Source: Clytia hemisphaerica (taxonomy: Eukaryota > Cnidaria > Hydrozoa > Leptothecata > Clytiidae). From it: 64,000 nucleotides of DNA. Position numbers and translations under genes: made by a program. The notes under the pieces are model-generated. The model searched no databases. It was not told the origin of the DNA and worked only from the letters and a program-made list of their open reading frames with translations. The stretch covers positions 461,897 to 525,896 of the forward strand of contig CACVBU010000590.1 of assembly GCA_902728285.1 (NCBI GenBank), written 5' to 3'. Of the stretch, positions 24,159 to 39,100 are shown in pieces. Every line of letters begins with the position of its first letter. The stretch's first letter is position 1.

Positions 24159-27100
24159 TCAGTTTTTCAGCGAACCCATAAAATTGTCTAAGTCGTATTC
24201 GTTTTCGTATTGCTTCTCATCCCACAGTTCATCCATCTCGTCCATTATCGTCTTCAATGATGATTTAGCGCCAGTGCCGCTCGAAGCGCTAGACGATGTA
24301 GCACCGTCTTTCCTCTTCTTATCATCTCGACCACTATCGACGGTGAACAAGTCGAGGATTTGTGATGTGTCCATGGAATGGAGGCTGGAGTTGTCTTGAG
24401 TGATGACGCTGTTAGCAATGTTCAGTTTGAATTTTTGCAAGCTGTTAAAATAAAAAGGCATTAAAAATGCTCATTATGCTCCATTTATCAAAAGCTCTTA
24501 TAAATCTAGCAAAAGAAGAGTTCAGTTTTTTCATTATATTAAGCGAAAAATCTGACAATTTAAAAATCAAACATAAACCCGAAATAAAATAAAGCAGTAT
24601 ATACACAAGTTCCCTATGAAAAAACCTACCCCATGATCTTCTCTTCGAGGGTTCCGCGAGCGATCAAACGATAAACGTTAACAACTTTCTTTTGTCCGAT
24701 ACGATGAGCTCGGTCCATAGCCTGTCAAATAAAGATTCATAAAAAGTGTGAGTGAACTCTTTAAGAGATGCGTTGTAAAATCTTTGAACCTTTTCTCCAG
24801 ATAGAATGAAAGTTACTTCGACTGGCACTTGTACATTTTAATAATTTGTAAAAATACAGCTTTTATACAACATTGTAAATGCTCAAAACACGTCATTGTC
24901 TGTTCTTAAAAAGTAATCGGATACGAGACACTGGATTTCTGGTTCAAAATCGAAGCTGTTGGCCAACACGTAGGATTTCCTCTAAAGATATATCGTGCAT
25001 TTCTGAAGCAAATAAACGGGGGGGGGGGTTGGAAAAAAAATTCAAATCAAATAAACGGGGGGGCCTAATTACCGGGGGGGTTGGAAAATGGACTTTTAAA
25101 AACCCTAAAAAGGGTCAAAATGGACTAAATTTCGAAAAATTAACAAGCGGGGGGGGGGCCTGTTTATTTGGCACCTAAGAGTATAGACTTTAATCTAGGC
25201 GTCCCTTACGTTGGTTGGTCTTAATTCTCACTAGTTTTAGCTGGCTCTGTGAGTCAACGTATGTTGTTTTTTTTCAAAAGAAATTGTTGTTTTCAGCGAA
25301 AATCGAATTTTGCAGACGAGCCGATATCTAGCTGTCTCTGACTTTCTTTCACCTTTATTTTTAAATCTCCTCCCCAAAGAAACAGAAAGAAATATTTCTC
25401 ATTGTGATCGAAAGTGGTGCGAATATAAATAGTGTTACACTGAAGAAGGACTCAATACGAATTCAGTAGTAATTGTAAGAATATTCATCTGAAGAAACAG
25501 TCAAAAACCAAATATACATTTGTTAAGAACATTTTAAGGCTTTGCCGAATCTAAAACACACGAAAAATGGATAAGATACACACAAAATGGCGAAAATGAG
25601 AACATGCTAAACACATTTTTAGACTCAAAACTCAAAAAGTGAAGAACATACAAAGGCTTCAAAATTTTTGGATGTTCTCATAAAAGAACATGTATTTCCG
25701 AAGAGTCATTAAAATGGATTTTGGTCACAATTATGCAGAATTTGAGAATGAATAAAGCCTTTTTATATACTTCGCTGAGATGAAAATCCATCGGCCTGAG
25801 ACGAAAGAACTATTAACAATGACATCCACGCATCTAGAGTACAAGGTAAATTTCAGCCCGACAGTTGTTTTGCGCTTTTGTTTTGGAAAACCGAAAGTTA
25901 AGTAAAGGGAAAAAGGTTGAAATCTATTAGGCTTTTTGTCTTTTCATGAAATTTAACTCCTTGAGTCGATGGTACGGAATATAGCAGAGGTTTATTGAGA
26001 GAAAAGAAGGTTCAGGGGCGTTTTCACTAAAAACAGTGGAGAAATCCAAAACAATATCTTTTCCTTTCGAAAATGAAAAGTTCAAGTTGCTTGATTGAGG
26101 AAAGGAGAATGTCGGCGTGGGATAAACGGTCTTTGAAAGAGAGAACAGAACTGTAGAGAAGTTACGAGAGTTTCTTATGGAAAAAATATCGTGTAAAAAA
26201 AAGAAAGAAGACTTCAGATTTCACATATTCACACTTTCAGTGAAAAGTAAATGGAGAAACTAGACTTAGACTGTAGACTTCTTCGGTCAGTTGCACAACC
26301 TCAAAGTGACGTCATGTGAAAATCAAGAAAAAAAACCACAAAATATTTCTGAACGAAAAAAAATGGTGTTTTGGGTGATAATGTTCTTGAAATAATTTAG
26401 TAATAAATAAGTAGGAGATATTGATATTGCTCTACTTAAATTGTTGTTCCTCATATAAATTATTCAAGACCTTAGACCTGGTTTCTATTTAAAGTTCTTT
26501 CGACAACCTCTACAACAGATTGTGAGAAAAAGCTTGATAAAAACCAGGTCCTCTAGTAAGTTTGAAGTAACAAAAAGAAGGGAACCTGAAGAAAAGAATT
26601 GGTAAAATCGGAGAAACTGAGTTCAGAACGTGTGAAAAAATTCACACCAAGCCGTCAAATGAAAAGAATGAAAGGAATTTTTTTGAACAGGGAGGGAGGG
26701 AGGAAAAGGTATAAATAGAGCGAATAGTGAGAATACGAAAATCAGTTTACGAAAAAAAGGAAGAAAGAAAGATACGTGACAAATAGGATAAAAAACCGAA
26801 GTATTGGACATTAACATAGAATACAACCAACCGTTTGGTCATATATATTTTAAACAGAATGGTTAAGCGCCGCTCATATAGCTCCACTGACGACTGCTTC
26901 CCACGCAGCAAACTATTATCACCACGGACGCCCAAAAATACGCCAACCACCACCGTCAGATTTGATTTCTCTAATATGACGGTAACGCCAAAACGACGTT
27001 CCGTCAGCTTATCCGATAGTACGGAGAAAGTCATGGCATTTAAGAGAGTGTGCCGGAAATACACGATCAGTACCGAGATCGCTGAGCAGTTGGCAAAAAT

Positions 27101-30100
27101 CGGGGACGAAATCATGAAAGATTACGACTCCATTTTCAACAGTTTCAATATCGCATCCCTGTATCAATTTTTCGACGTGGCGATGGGCGTAAAACGGAAA
27201 CGATCCAGCAACGGTCAACAAAAAACAAGTCGGAAACGGAAAATTAGCGGATACCTTGGGATAGTGATTCTCCATATTTTGACGAATATGTAAAATAAAG
27301 TAGTTTTTATCTGTGAGCATTTAAAAAAATATTCATATAGGTTTTATTATTATCCACATATTTAGGAAGTTTTATAATTATAGGCACACCTTTGGTACAA
27401 AAGTTTAGGTAAGAAATAATTACCAAATATGGATGTTCCATAGCACATTTTGTCAACTATGTTCAAATATCATTATCCATATATTTAGGAAGTTTTATGA
27501 AGTACAAATAATTTGAAGAGAGGTTAGGAAAAAATTACCAAACACGGAATTTCTGTCACGACTTTAATTATAAGGAAAAATTGTCTTTCTGGCGGTAAAC
27601 TGATCATAAATAGCAATTCTTGTTCACAATTTGTTCAAGAACTTTATCCTTATAGAAAAATTATTACAATCTCTTCAATTACATTATACCTAATATTTTA
27701 GGTTATTATTAAAATATTACGATATTTTATCATCTCGTTGTAGAGGTATGAAATTATTGCTTTAATATTTTTTCAAAGCTACTTTTTATTTTACATATTT
27801 TATTTTATTTCATTTTTCGAAAATCTTCAACGAAGAAAAAATCAACCTTGTATTTGATATTAATTTTTTAATGAAAAAAGGAAATAAAAATCAGTGAAAA
27901 ATAAAAATATTTACAAGTGACGTCATTAAGAAAATCGGAAATCTGGTTTTTCGGTTTTCCTCGATAATATAAAAGAAAAGCTCGGTGACGTAATTCAGAG
28001 CCAGATCGACAGTATAAAAAGTAAGGTCTAAATCGATATGAGAAAGATGTTGAGCTTGCAAAAAAAATGCAGTTTCTAAAACAAACCATCAAAACAAAAT
28101 AGCGTGCGTTTCGTCCGTTGATTGACAATATAATTTCTCCTTTCTGTACTGACCATTAGTTTAAGACTAAGAATTAAAACAAAATTTGTTTAGATTTCTG
28201 ATTGCAGAAAGAATATTTTGCATTGCTTTTTCGAAATCAGTACACAGACAGCTTCAAACATATTGGCTTTAATTTTTGACTGTTTCAGACATTTTTGAAT
28301 TGATGATGAATTTCGACAAAAGTTTAATTTGCTTCAAGCTGTTTAACTGTCTAACCGGTTAATTTAAGTACAGTTGAACTCATGTAATTCGAATTCTCAA
28401 GGGACCGAGAATTTTGTTTCGAATTACATGAGTTTCGAACTAAATGAGTTTTCATATTTTTGACCTGATTTGATGAAAAAAGACTTCCAAGGTTTACTTT
28501 TGAGCAATTTGTATTTTCGAGCTAGAATAGTGAAATACTAGTATAAATAATCTTGACACAGACATGTTTTGAAATTTAAAAGTCAATTCATAATTTTTCA
28601 AAAAAGTCTTTGATTGTCGATTGTTTCATTTTCTGCTCTCGTTTCTTGGAAATCTCCTCCGATATCTTATGAATCAGTGGGATGGCGTTCGGTGATTCGA
28701 AAAGGGTCATATTTTTGAGAGTGTCGATAGCCTCGTCAATCAAAAAAGTCGAAAATTTGAATGACATGATTAAAATTTTTTCATTGGACCTGAAAATCTG
28801 TTCGATTTAAATGATTTTTCGAATTACATGGGTTCCAATTAAAGGAGTTTTCTTGTAACGTTTTCAAGGTAAATTCTGAGGGGACCAGAGAATCCGTTCG
28901 AATTAGGTGAGTATTCGAATTATAGGAGTTCGAATTATAGGAGTTCGAATTACCTGAGTTCAACTGTACGTTTGAATTACAACGAGTGTAATCTCTAAAT
29001 CTAAGTATCACCACGATGAACAAATCTCAAAATCCGACGATTTTCAAAACTCAGTTAGAGTTGTACTGGTTGTAGCTATTCTCAATTTACGTAATTTTCC
29101 CAATTATTCTCGAAACCTTTGACCATTTGACTATTTTTCTTTCTTAGGAGAGGTTATCGTAGGAAAATAGAGGCGGGCTAAATTGCAGACTTTAGATTCC
29201 TAATAGAGGGGGGTTTGTAGGGGCTCGAAATACCGTTTTCCCGTCAAAATTAAGACTGAATCCCGGAATCCCGAAAACTTAAAAAAATAATAACACCGTC
29301 ACACCGGTTTGTAGAGGTTAAAATACCGGAATACTGACAAAAAATAAAGCTAAATAATGTCACCGTCTGATTTTAAAATGCCGTTTTCCCTTTTGTTTTT
29401 TCGTCAAATCCCGTAATACCGAACTAAAAAAGGGCCAATGCCGTCACACCGTCAAAGCACAACCCCACACCCTCTAATACGCAAAAATTATGTATTATTA
29501 AAGGGGCTGTTATAGAGAAAGAAAAGCTAGCAAAGAACATTTCGAAAACTTTCTTTTAAAAGTGTGAAAAAATTTTAAGTATTCTTTTTTATATGAATGT
29601 TGTATGTATAGGGGGACCGCCTTATGCGAAGTAAAATTGCGAAAGATTCCATAAAATGTTACATTTCAAAACCAGTAATCTGCTTTATAGTGTAATACAC
29701 CTTTCCCGAGATGTTTTCGACTTTTTTGTTACAATGTTTGAGTGTTGCAGTGATAGAAAAGAGCTTTTGAGTTCAAATTTTCAGGATTGATTCGTCTCTA
29801 TAACATAATCATAAAAATAGAAATTTTGATGTGATTTGAGAACCTTTAAAAAATAGCAAAGGGTTCCACTTACTTCTATTCCACACCAAAATTGATTAGG
29901 ACTTTTATCTCTCTAAAATTCGTTCGCCAACTATGTAGCCGAGAGAAGCCGTCCAATACAAACATTTAAACAAAATCATTTTCCATAAAATCAGTTTGGA
30001 CATATAAGAAAAACGGCAAAATTAGACATAAAATGCTATTGGGCTCTTCCAGAAAATGTCCGTACATGGGGGGTAGAGGATATATTGTCCGGGGGGTAGC

Positions 30101-33100
30101 GAAAAATCATCAAAATTTGCTTTGTCCGGGGGTAATTTGGGTTGTCCGGGGGTAAAACCCGTTGTCCGGGGGGTAAATTACTGAAAATTGTTATATCCTC
30201 CACCCCCCCATATTCAAATTTTTTCTGGAAAAACGAATTGTAAGTTTTATCCAAGATTTCATCGTTTTTGAGGAATTTACCAGCATATAAAATCGTCCAC
30301 CAACAGGCCTAATGAATATAAAGAAAGTCTTTTTGGGACAAACCTTCGTTAGTCACTCGATTTCAATGCTCGGATTAACTTTCTGTTGCGTTGCACTCCT
30401 TTCAAACGTTGGATTCGAAAATATGCTGACGGTGTTCTGGTCCGAGTTAAACAACCACGAAAAACCTTTTGACCGTAAAGCAGGCACTCAATGGACATAG
30501 CAATCATCAAAAGTGCTAAACTTTTAAATAACACTAACCTCACAAAGATAACACCAAATTCTCGGAAAACGTATTTGGGACATTTTGACATTGAGACCAC
30601 CTATATCACTGCTCTCGATCGGACCAATTTTACGAAAAGTTCTGAAAAATAGCCACTTTTGTGACACATTTTTTCCAAAATTGATGCTTTGCTCTTCTTA
30701 GAATTATAATCTTAATCAACTGCATTTCTCTCTCGATTGGTTTGGGAAAAGAACAATAGTGAAACAATCACCCAAAAGTAAAGTATTTCCAACAAGACAG
30801 ATTTCACACGGAGTATTTTTTTTACGGAAAAGAATCGGTAGAATAATACTCGCTGATTGATATAAACGCAAGGAAAAGTCCGGTCCAGACAGAGTACTTA
30901 GATATATTTCTAAAAAAGAATATGAAATAAACTAGCTTGCACGTGTATCAAAAAAAAAGTATACGTGAGGTTTAAGATTCGAAATGCGCTTGTAAAATGT
31001 GAATGTAATGAGCAAATGACGTCAAAATAAATAACTGTAAAATTGGGAAAACTTCGCAGAATAGTAGAGCGCAGGGCATATCTACACTACAAAATAGCAC
31101 CTAAACTGAAAAGCTCTTGATGTAAACTAGCTTTATCCAACCATTTGCTTTCCCTTTTTATTTGTTCTATATCTTCTTACTTTGATGTTAAATAATTTTA
31201 AGTTGTTTATTTATTTTCCCGAAAAATCAACTCTTCTTTTACGTAGACAGAGAGGTTTGTAGGTACTGGCTGCAAAAGAGAGGTTTGTGGGTACTGGCTG
31301 CAAAAGAGAGGTTTGTAGGTACTGGCTGCAAAAGAGAGGTTTGTAGGTACTGGCTGCAAAAGAGAGGTTTGTAGGTACTGGCTGCAAAAGAGAGGTTTGT
31401 AGGTACTGGCTGCAAAAGACACGAGTCACGTAACAATCTTCTTTGAAAAAAACATTCGAAAGGAATTAAGGCTTAAGCGGTTTCAAACTGTATCTAGTTA
31501 TACATGAGCAACCAGGTTGCTAAGGTTCGAGACCACAAATTAGCCGATTTTATCTTTACTATCTCGTTAAGTTAGAGCTTTAGATAATCGAACCATGGCA
31601 AATAATAGCTCTTGACCTAATAAACATAAATGGTAGATATCAGGCGTGGTCAAAGCAAATCTTTTAGAAAATGGGCTGGAATGCTAACAGGGTGGCCAAT
31701 AAATGAGTGAATGAAAGAATAAATGAATGAATGAATGAACGCATGAAAAGGTGAATGGATGAATGAATGAATTAATGAAAAGGTGAATGAATGAGTGAAT
31801 GAAAGAATCAATGAATGAATGAATGAATGAACGCATGAAAAGATGAATGAATGAATGAATGGAAATATGAATAAATGAGTGAGCGAATGAAAGGATGAAT
31901 GAATAACTACGTACCTGTAGATCTTTCATAGGATTCCAGTCGTGTTCGACAAAGATGACGGTATCAGCTCCTGTCAAATTCAGACCCAGACCTCCGACAT
32001 GGGTGGTCAGCAAAAGAACGTCTATTGAAGGATCGTTGTTGAAGCTAAGTCAAGAAAGGTGACAGATTTAAGCATAAGTTGACGATGAATTTAAGATTTA
32101 AAACCTCGTGATACCCGAATTATGGAGACTCTATATTTTGAATGGTAAAAAAAAGAAACTTGCAATCCTTAGATATAATCTCTTACCTTTGGACAATGCT
32201 ATGTCTTGATCCAGCAGGAACGCTACCGTCCAGCCTTGAATAAGTTACTGACGGCATTTGAGCCCTGAAACGAGGAATAATATCGAGAATTACCAAGGAA
32301 CTTAAAGGTACTATACCTTATCTTTTTATACCGGCCCTTATTTAAGTTATAGGGATCGGAATTAAATTCAGGGCCGGGCTAAAAATGGAAAAAATGAGCT
32401 TTGGCGTAATCAAGGACGGCGTAAAAAGGGCCAACATCAAATCAGGGCTAGCGTAAAAAGGGCCGATATAGTACTTAAATTTATTTTTCCTATCCTTCAT
32501 CATTTTGAAAAATTTCTGGAACACATTTTAATGGTCCTTGGATATCTTTTTCCGATGCTAAGCAGTTTGAACCAATAAGCGTGACTCGCAAAACAAAATT
32601 TAAGCAAACTACTATTACAGTAAGTACTAAATTTTGGTACCACGGTCACATGCTACGGTCCTTATTCTCTCCAAAACGAAATAATGACGCTGTTCTATTG
32701 GTTAAATTCGATTTTTACGTCATTTCAAACCAATAGAATGACTTCATTTCTGACCAATAGAATGACTTCATTTCCGACCAATTAGCCTACGTCCGCCCAA
32801 ATAAGGGGAATTTGTGCAAAAAGTGTTTATCTGGAACCCGATGTAGAAATTTTTTCTGACACGCTAAAAGCTTTGAAGGTCCGAAAAATTGTGACCGATT
32901 TTGCAGCGGGGAATGACCCCCATAGTATCGTTTTGGGGATTGGGTTACGGGTCCAACCGTAATATATCCAGAATTACGCGAAATAATATTTGAACCCGGC
33001 TGGGGATGAGGCACATCAAACATTCCTTTTCGATGGGAATTTGACCAACCATTGGGAATAACAGGTAAGTAAAAGGGAGGCAATGGGACATTCCATTTTA

Positions 33101-36100
33101 TGACCATACATGGGGGGGGGGTGGTGGATGATCATTTCCAGGGGATAATCCGAAAAGAATCTCCAGGGGGTCTAAAGAAGTTTTTTCATTTTTCCAGGGC
33201 GTAAAAATTTATTCTTGAATTTCCAGGGGATGAACGACTGATTTTAGTTCGTCCATCCTCACTTAAGACATGAAAATAATTTTTTCTAAGGGTTGTTTGG
33301 CAAATTTTGCCATTTTCCAGGGGTATCTACACTTTTTCAAGAAGTTTGTTTTCACTCGAAAAGGTTCCTCTACCCCCCCCCCCTGTATGGAAATTTTATG
33401 CAACAGCCCAATATAGCTTAAGATACTCTCACTCATGGGACCAGAAAAGTTCTCAAATCACGGATAGATTTGAGTTAACAGTATAGCTTCAGATTTCGGA
33501 AAGTCTACTGTATAACCAGCCAATTATTAGGAATTTTGAAACAATAGAAAGGAATAGTTACTTTAACAAATCACGTTCCACGATGTTGAGCATAGATTTG
33601 AGTTGACAAAAAATGAGCGCGCGATGTTGAGAGACGACAGAAGTGAGCGCGTCTTCTGAGCTGTTGTTGTCCGAAACACCGATCCCACAATCCAACAGTA
33701 GTTGTCTAAAAAAATAGAAAAAGGGTTTTGTTATTAACATGAAGTGCTAAATGTAGATGCCATGTAGAATGCCATGGTTATTACCCCTCCTTTAAATAAA
33801 ATGGACGTTTGTTATTAAAGACGCTTGAACTTTTTTGCTTCCTCAAAATGGATGGTACCTTTGTTTCTAGAACATAGAAATTTAGATTTTTACTGTCTTT
33901 TACTTTTCTAGAATCCAAGTTTTTAGTTGCATATATATCGTTTGGATTTTACAAATCACATAAAATAATTTGTCTATGAAACGACAAAGAATGAAGTCCT
34001 ACTTACTAAAGTTTAAAAAGTATCGATACACATTGCTTTATAATCGAGAAAGGATAGAAACGTTCTCCGTTCTCAAAATAAATAGCCAAACAGAAATCCT
34101 ACTACTGAACTTATCCCGTTGAAAATCGTGGTTAAATCATCTCCTTACTTGAGTGCAACAAGTTTGCCAGAGTGTTGTACATCATTGAGTGAGCTTTTCT
34201 CACACCTCAAGTCTTCAATGACCGTATCGTACTCAGGATGTGATTTGGTCAACACCAAAGATGGATGGTTACACACTTTACGCAAGTATTGCAAAGCCTA
34301 GAACAGAAAGGAATGTATGCTTTTACCCAGCAAATATTAGTATTTTGAACGAAAAAAGGAAAAATTGCCCAAAAAATATGGGCAATTTAAGTAGACTATC
34401 GTTTATTCAAACTTCTATCATCCGAATCTTTCTATAATTCGAACTTTTTCTCAGTTCCCTTTAGGGAGAAACCCTCTGAAAATACTCTTTGAGGCCCTCT
34501 ATCATTCGAATCTCACGTTATTCAAACAAAAAGAGAAAATGAGTGTATTCATGATATGCACCATTACAATGTCTTCTGACATTACATCACGGAACCAATA
34601 GCTGATTGGTTGGAAGTGACGTAAAATCAGTCAATACGTAACCTTGAACCAATCAGCTATTATTGGGTGGAATGGAAGACATTGCAATGGTGCATATCAT
34701 GAATTCCAATTTATACTGACCTGGAAGATATGACCAGTAGCTTTAGGTTGCGGTTCTTTCTCCTCACTGTTGACACTGGAATCAACATTTCTTCGTGCCT
34801 TGCTCCGTGAAAAATCTTCGTAAAGTTTGACCTAGAAATTAATTGACTCATACTCATTTTATAGTGAACAAATTTAGGAAAACGCGAGGCTCAAAAATAA
34901 GTTGAGGACATTTTTGCCTTAAATTAGATAAAAGATTTACGAGAGAATTTTTCACTTTTCGCCCTAATTTACCAAGCGCTCGGGAAAAACCTCTAAATAA
35001 CGTTAATACACGTTTTTTTTTTTTTTTAAGAAACACACTTTTAAGAAACATGAGGCTCAGAATGCCTAAAAACTAAGAAACATCTAAGAAACATGCTGAG
35101 GCTGAGAATGAGAAAATAGCATTTTTTAATTCGTTTTTTTTAAGAATCTTCCAATCAAGGTTCCAGAAATATACATACATAACAGTTAGAAACACTTGAG
35201 AAAGTCAGAAAATCAATATAGAAGATATAAGTACCGTAAATTAGTCAATTAGACTATTGTATTATCGACGTGCGTCCTTTAAGGCTTTAGGCTTGACACA
35301 GTTTAGAAACATGTAAGAAACATTTAAGGCTCAAAAGGTCGATTTCTTAAGAAACATTGAGGCTGCTTGGTAAAACTAGTTTCTTAAAAAAAAAAAAAAA
35401 CGTGTAAATTGTGTTTACGTTCAATTCTTCTCGAAACACAGGAAATCATTCAAAAATACTTCAACAACATTAGTCAGGAGGTTTTGCGCTTTTGCATGAA
35501 GTTGACAGACATCTTTTTGAAAAAACAGATCAAATTTCTAAATGTCACTTGAAGTAATTGTTCTTCTCGAAAAAGCTCAGAAACCTAGCTAGCACAAAAT
35601 GTTGTTTCAATATTCATCTAACTTCATACGGACATTCAAGCAACGGTGTTCCCAGCTGGGAACGATGTATTTCATACCTGTAATGAACTAAGCTCGCAAT
35701 AATAATCTTGAATGATTTTGGGTGGGAGATCTTGTAATACGTCTTCTTTGACACGTCGTAAGAGAAACGGTAACGTTTGTTTGTGCAAGGACTCCATCGC
35801 CAGTGCGCCTAAAATGAAGTGGCGAACTTTAATCCCAGTTTGGTTATCACTCGACAAAATGTTTCCCCAATATATAACTTTTATAGGATTTTAACGGTAT
35901 TAACTTTTACGCAACTTATTTTCATTCTGATTCCGATAAGAGTAATTTTCCTTAAGAACTTTTAATATTTTAAGCTCCAAGGTATACTCTACGTTATACT
36001 TTTATGAATTGAAATTTCAGCTCGAGAATAGGCTACCATAACGCCCAGCTGGCACACAACGTTGTTTCAACGTTGATCAGATAATGAGGAAAACTTGCAT

Positions 36101-39100
36101 CCGTGAAAAAAGTAACTGCGAACACATTCAGCTTATGAGGAGCTTATCTCCAGTGACCCCGGAAACATTCGATATAAGAGATGACTATTTTAAAAAGATT
36201 ATAAGCCTGCTTTTAAAAGAATCGCAAAGTCATACCTGCTTCTTGTTCTTTAGATGATGATTTTGCGTCGCGACTCTGAAGTATAGGTCGGCCAAAACGA
36301 GCCGTGAACTCACGTTCCGACCCTAAAAAGCCTGGCATTAAGAAGTCAAAAAGAGACCATAATTCGAGGACGTTGTTTTGAATGGGTGTTCCGGATAAGA
36401 TAACCCGATGGTCTGCTCTCAGTTGTTTGATCACTTTGGAAAGCTAGAAAAGAACAACAGAAAAGTCTTTTATTTCAGCATCTCTTTAACAGTCTCTTCA
36501 ACTATAACCCAAATGTCCCCTTAACTTGAGCAATTTTTCTCAACCCCTCAGCTAACAACCCTTTTTATAGCCTGAAATTTACTTAAATCGAACAAAGTTG
36601 TGTTCCCCGAGTTATTGAGATTGAAATTACCAGATTTTTATTAAGTTTTACAATTTTTTTCTAGACATTGCACATATATTATATACAGAATTTTCAGGTG
36701 AAGAGCCAAATGTAAATTTTGGAAATGCCAGAAATATATCATTATTATTATTATTATTATTAAGTTAAATAATTTAATATTCTGGAGCTCCGCATTGGGC
36801 CATTCCATTTTATATCCATACAGGGGGTGGACGACAAATTTGCCATTTTCCAGGGGGTATTACCACATTTCTAAAAGTCTTTTTTGCCTTAAAAAGGTTC
36901 GTGCACCCCCTGCATGGAAATTTAATGGAACAGCCCATTCACATTCAGTAAAACTACTGTTGCAATTTTTAGAAGGATAACCAGATGATTTGAGATTAGT
37001 GACAAAACTTTTTTTTAATTTCAGCAATAAAACAACAAAAAGAGAGCTTTTCTTAAGACCATAGAAGTATTGAAATTATATACACGACTAAAGTTTTTTG
37101 CAATGCTCAAAAAATAGATGGTAAAAAGAAAAAACGATTTGAAAAATATTTTCCTCAAATTCTTCTTCTATTGCCATTGTGAATGGTCAAGAAATAGTTT
37201 TTAGTTATGAAATTGTGACGCGTTACAAAGAAAACTCCAAGCAAATTAAAAAAATTTTCATAATGGCTACATCGCATTAAAAGTTGTCTTACTTTTGTTT
37301 TACTGTTCTTGATGATATGACCCTCGTCCAATATACAGTAATTCCAATGATGAAGTCTAGAAAGTAAAAGGGATTGTATATCATACACCCGTATCCGCCC
37401 TGGCGCCACTGGGGTAATGGGTTCGTGTTAACCAGAACAAGGACTGAATTAACTAGATATTTATTTGGGCTAATTCAACCAACGGTGTATTGTCGAAATA
37501 AGCGAGACCTCTGATTTAGACGGCCCACTTTTCACCCTGCCTATTCTAAATAACGAATTTAAAGAGAACCCAAGGTTGGCTGTCTAAAGTTAAAGGCCGG
37601 TCTCCATTTGCGCGCGCTGCGATCGCACTTTTTGAATTCAATCCTTTTTGCTTAGAAAAAAGATTACGTCATAAAAGTGTAGCGCAAGCTCAAAAAAAAA
37701 AAGTCAACACATTTCTACTTTTTTCAACCGTTACGTCAGATCACGCCAATGGAATTGCTTCATTTTTCTTTTGACCAATAGCGTGGAAGCTTTGTTCGAA
37801 AAAGTGCGATCGCAGTGCGCGCAAGTGGAAACCGGCCTTAATGCATTGCCTTTTGTCGTCAGTAGTGCAATGACTTCTTTAAATTGTTCTCAGGTAAAGA
37901 TTTTAACTGCCAACTTTCTGCTCAATTTTTGCCTACTTTAACAAATAATATAGTGAGAAGAATCTACCCTGTGAGCACTGTTTTGAGACAAGAGGAGCCG
38001 AAGACATCTATCATCGCATTGGTATATGTCACACAGCCTTGTTTGAAACAACGTTCATCTAACGTTATATGGACGTTGTGAACATTAGATAAACCTTTAA
38101 CCAACAGTGTGTGTCAGCTTGGGGTTGGTGGATGGAGCGTAAAATGGATCGAGCAGAAACCCACCTACTCGGGTTGGAGTCTATATCTATGGTGATTGCA
38201 TTGAACCAATAATACTTCTACAATTAATAATACTAGTAAATCTCATTGAATAGAATCTCATCTTTATTAAACTTACAAGAAAAAATCACAATCATTTCTG
38301 ACAATGTCATAAGATGCAACTACCAAATTGTGTTTCTTCAATTGTCCTTGTAACCTAAGAGGAGAAACCAAAAATACGACATCAATTCGAAGGCGTAATA
38401 CGGAACCTCTTGTTTTTTCTATTTGGCAAAAGTATGGCAGTTCTTATACAGCTTTATCCGAGTGACCGTTGACCCCGTAAAAGGCTATCTAAAGGTCCTA
38501 AATTATGATTCAAGTACCTTAGATAGAAGAAATTTTAGTGGAAAAAAAATTAGCGGGTTTGACAGATTAGATCAAAATTCGCCAAATTAAGTTCCCGCCA
38601 AATTTAAATTTTCCAGCAATCCGCCATATTGAATTTTCGCCAAATTCAAATTATTGTATTCATTCCCCAAATGTATGTATTTCAGGCCTTAAACAGGTTT
38701 TTCTCTTATTAACTCTAGTCTCTTTTTAACTAATGGATTTTTTTTTTTTTTTTTTTTTTCTTTATTGAAACATAAACACAGGGTACATTACGAACATATA
38801 ATACAGAATACTACTAAACATTAATATAGTCCCTCCCTCCGCTAGAAACTTAAGTTATATCGCCAGAGGTAAGGCTATGAAGAAAGGAAAAAGTAAAACA
38901 AGGTGTGACGTGGAGAGAGCTATGGTTGTAGTAGACTAAAATAACGCACCACTGAACCTTCCAGATTCATGGATATATTCAACGACAGAAAGAATTATAG
39001 TTTGATTTAAAATTAAAGTCAAGCTTTCATCACCGTATAATAAAAACCGACAAAAATAAGAAGTCTTGTAGTTTGTCGAATAGAGATTGTTTCGCATGGG

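Noticed and set aside
31207..31436. Three overlapping repetitive ORFs on the minus strand
   Set aside because: They are three frames of the same 28 bp minisatellite.
31684..31914. Extension of a BTAF1 exon into a Ser/Phe/Ile/His-rich tail
   Set aside because: The exon has a clear GTACGT donor and the next exon continues the conserved protein; the tail is translated (GAAT)n microsatellite.
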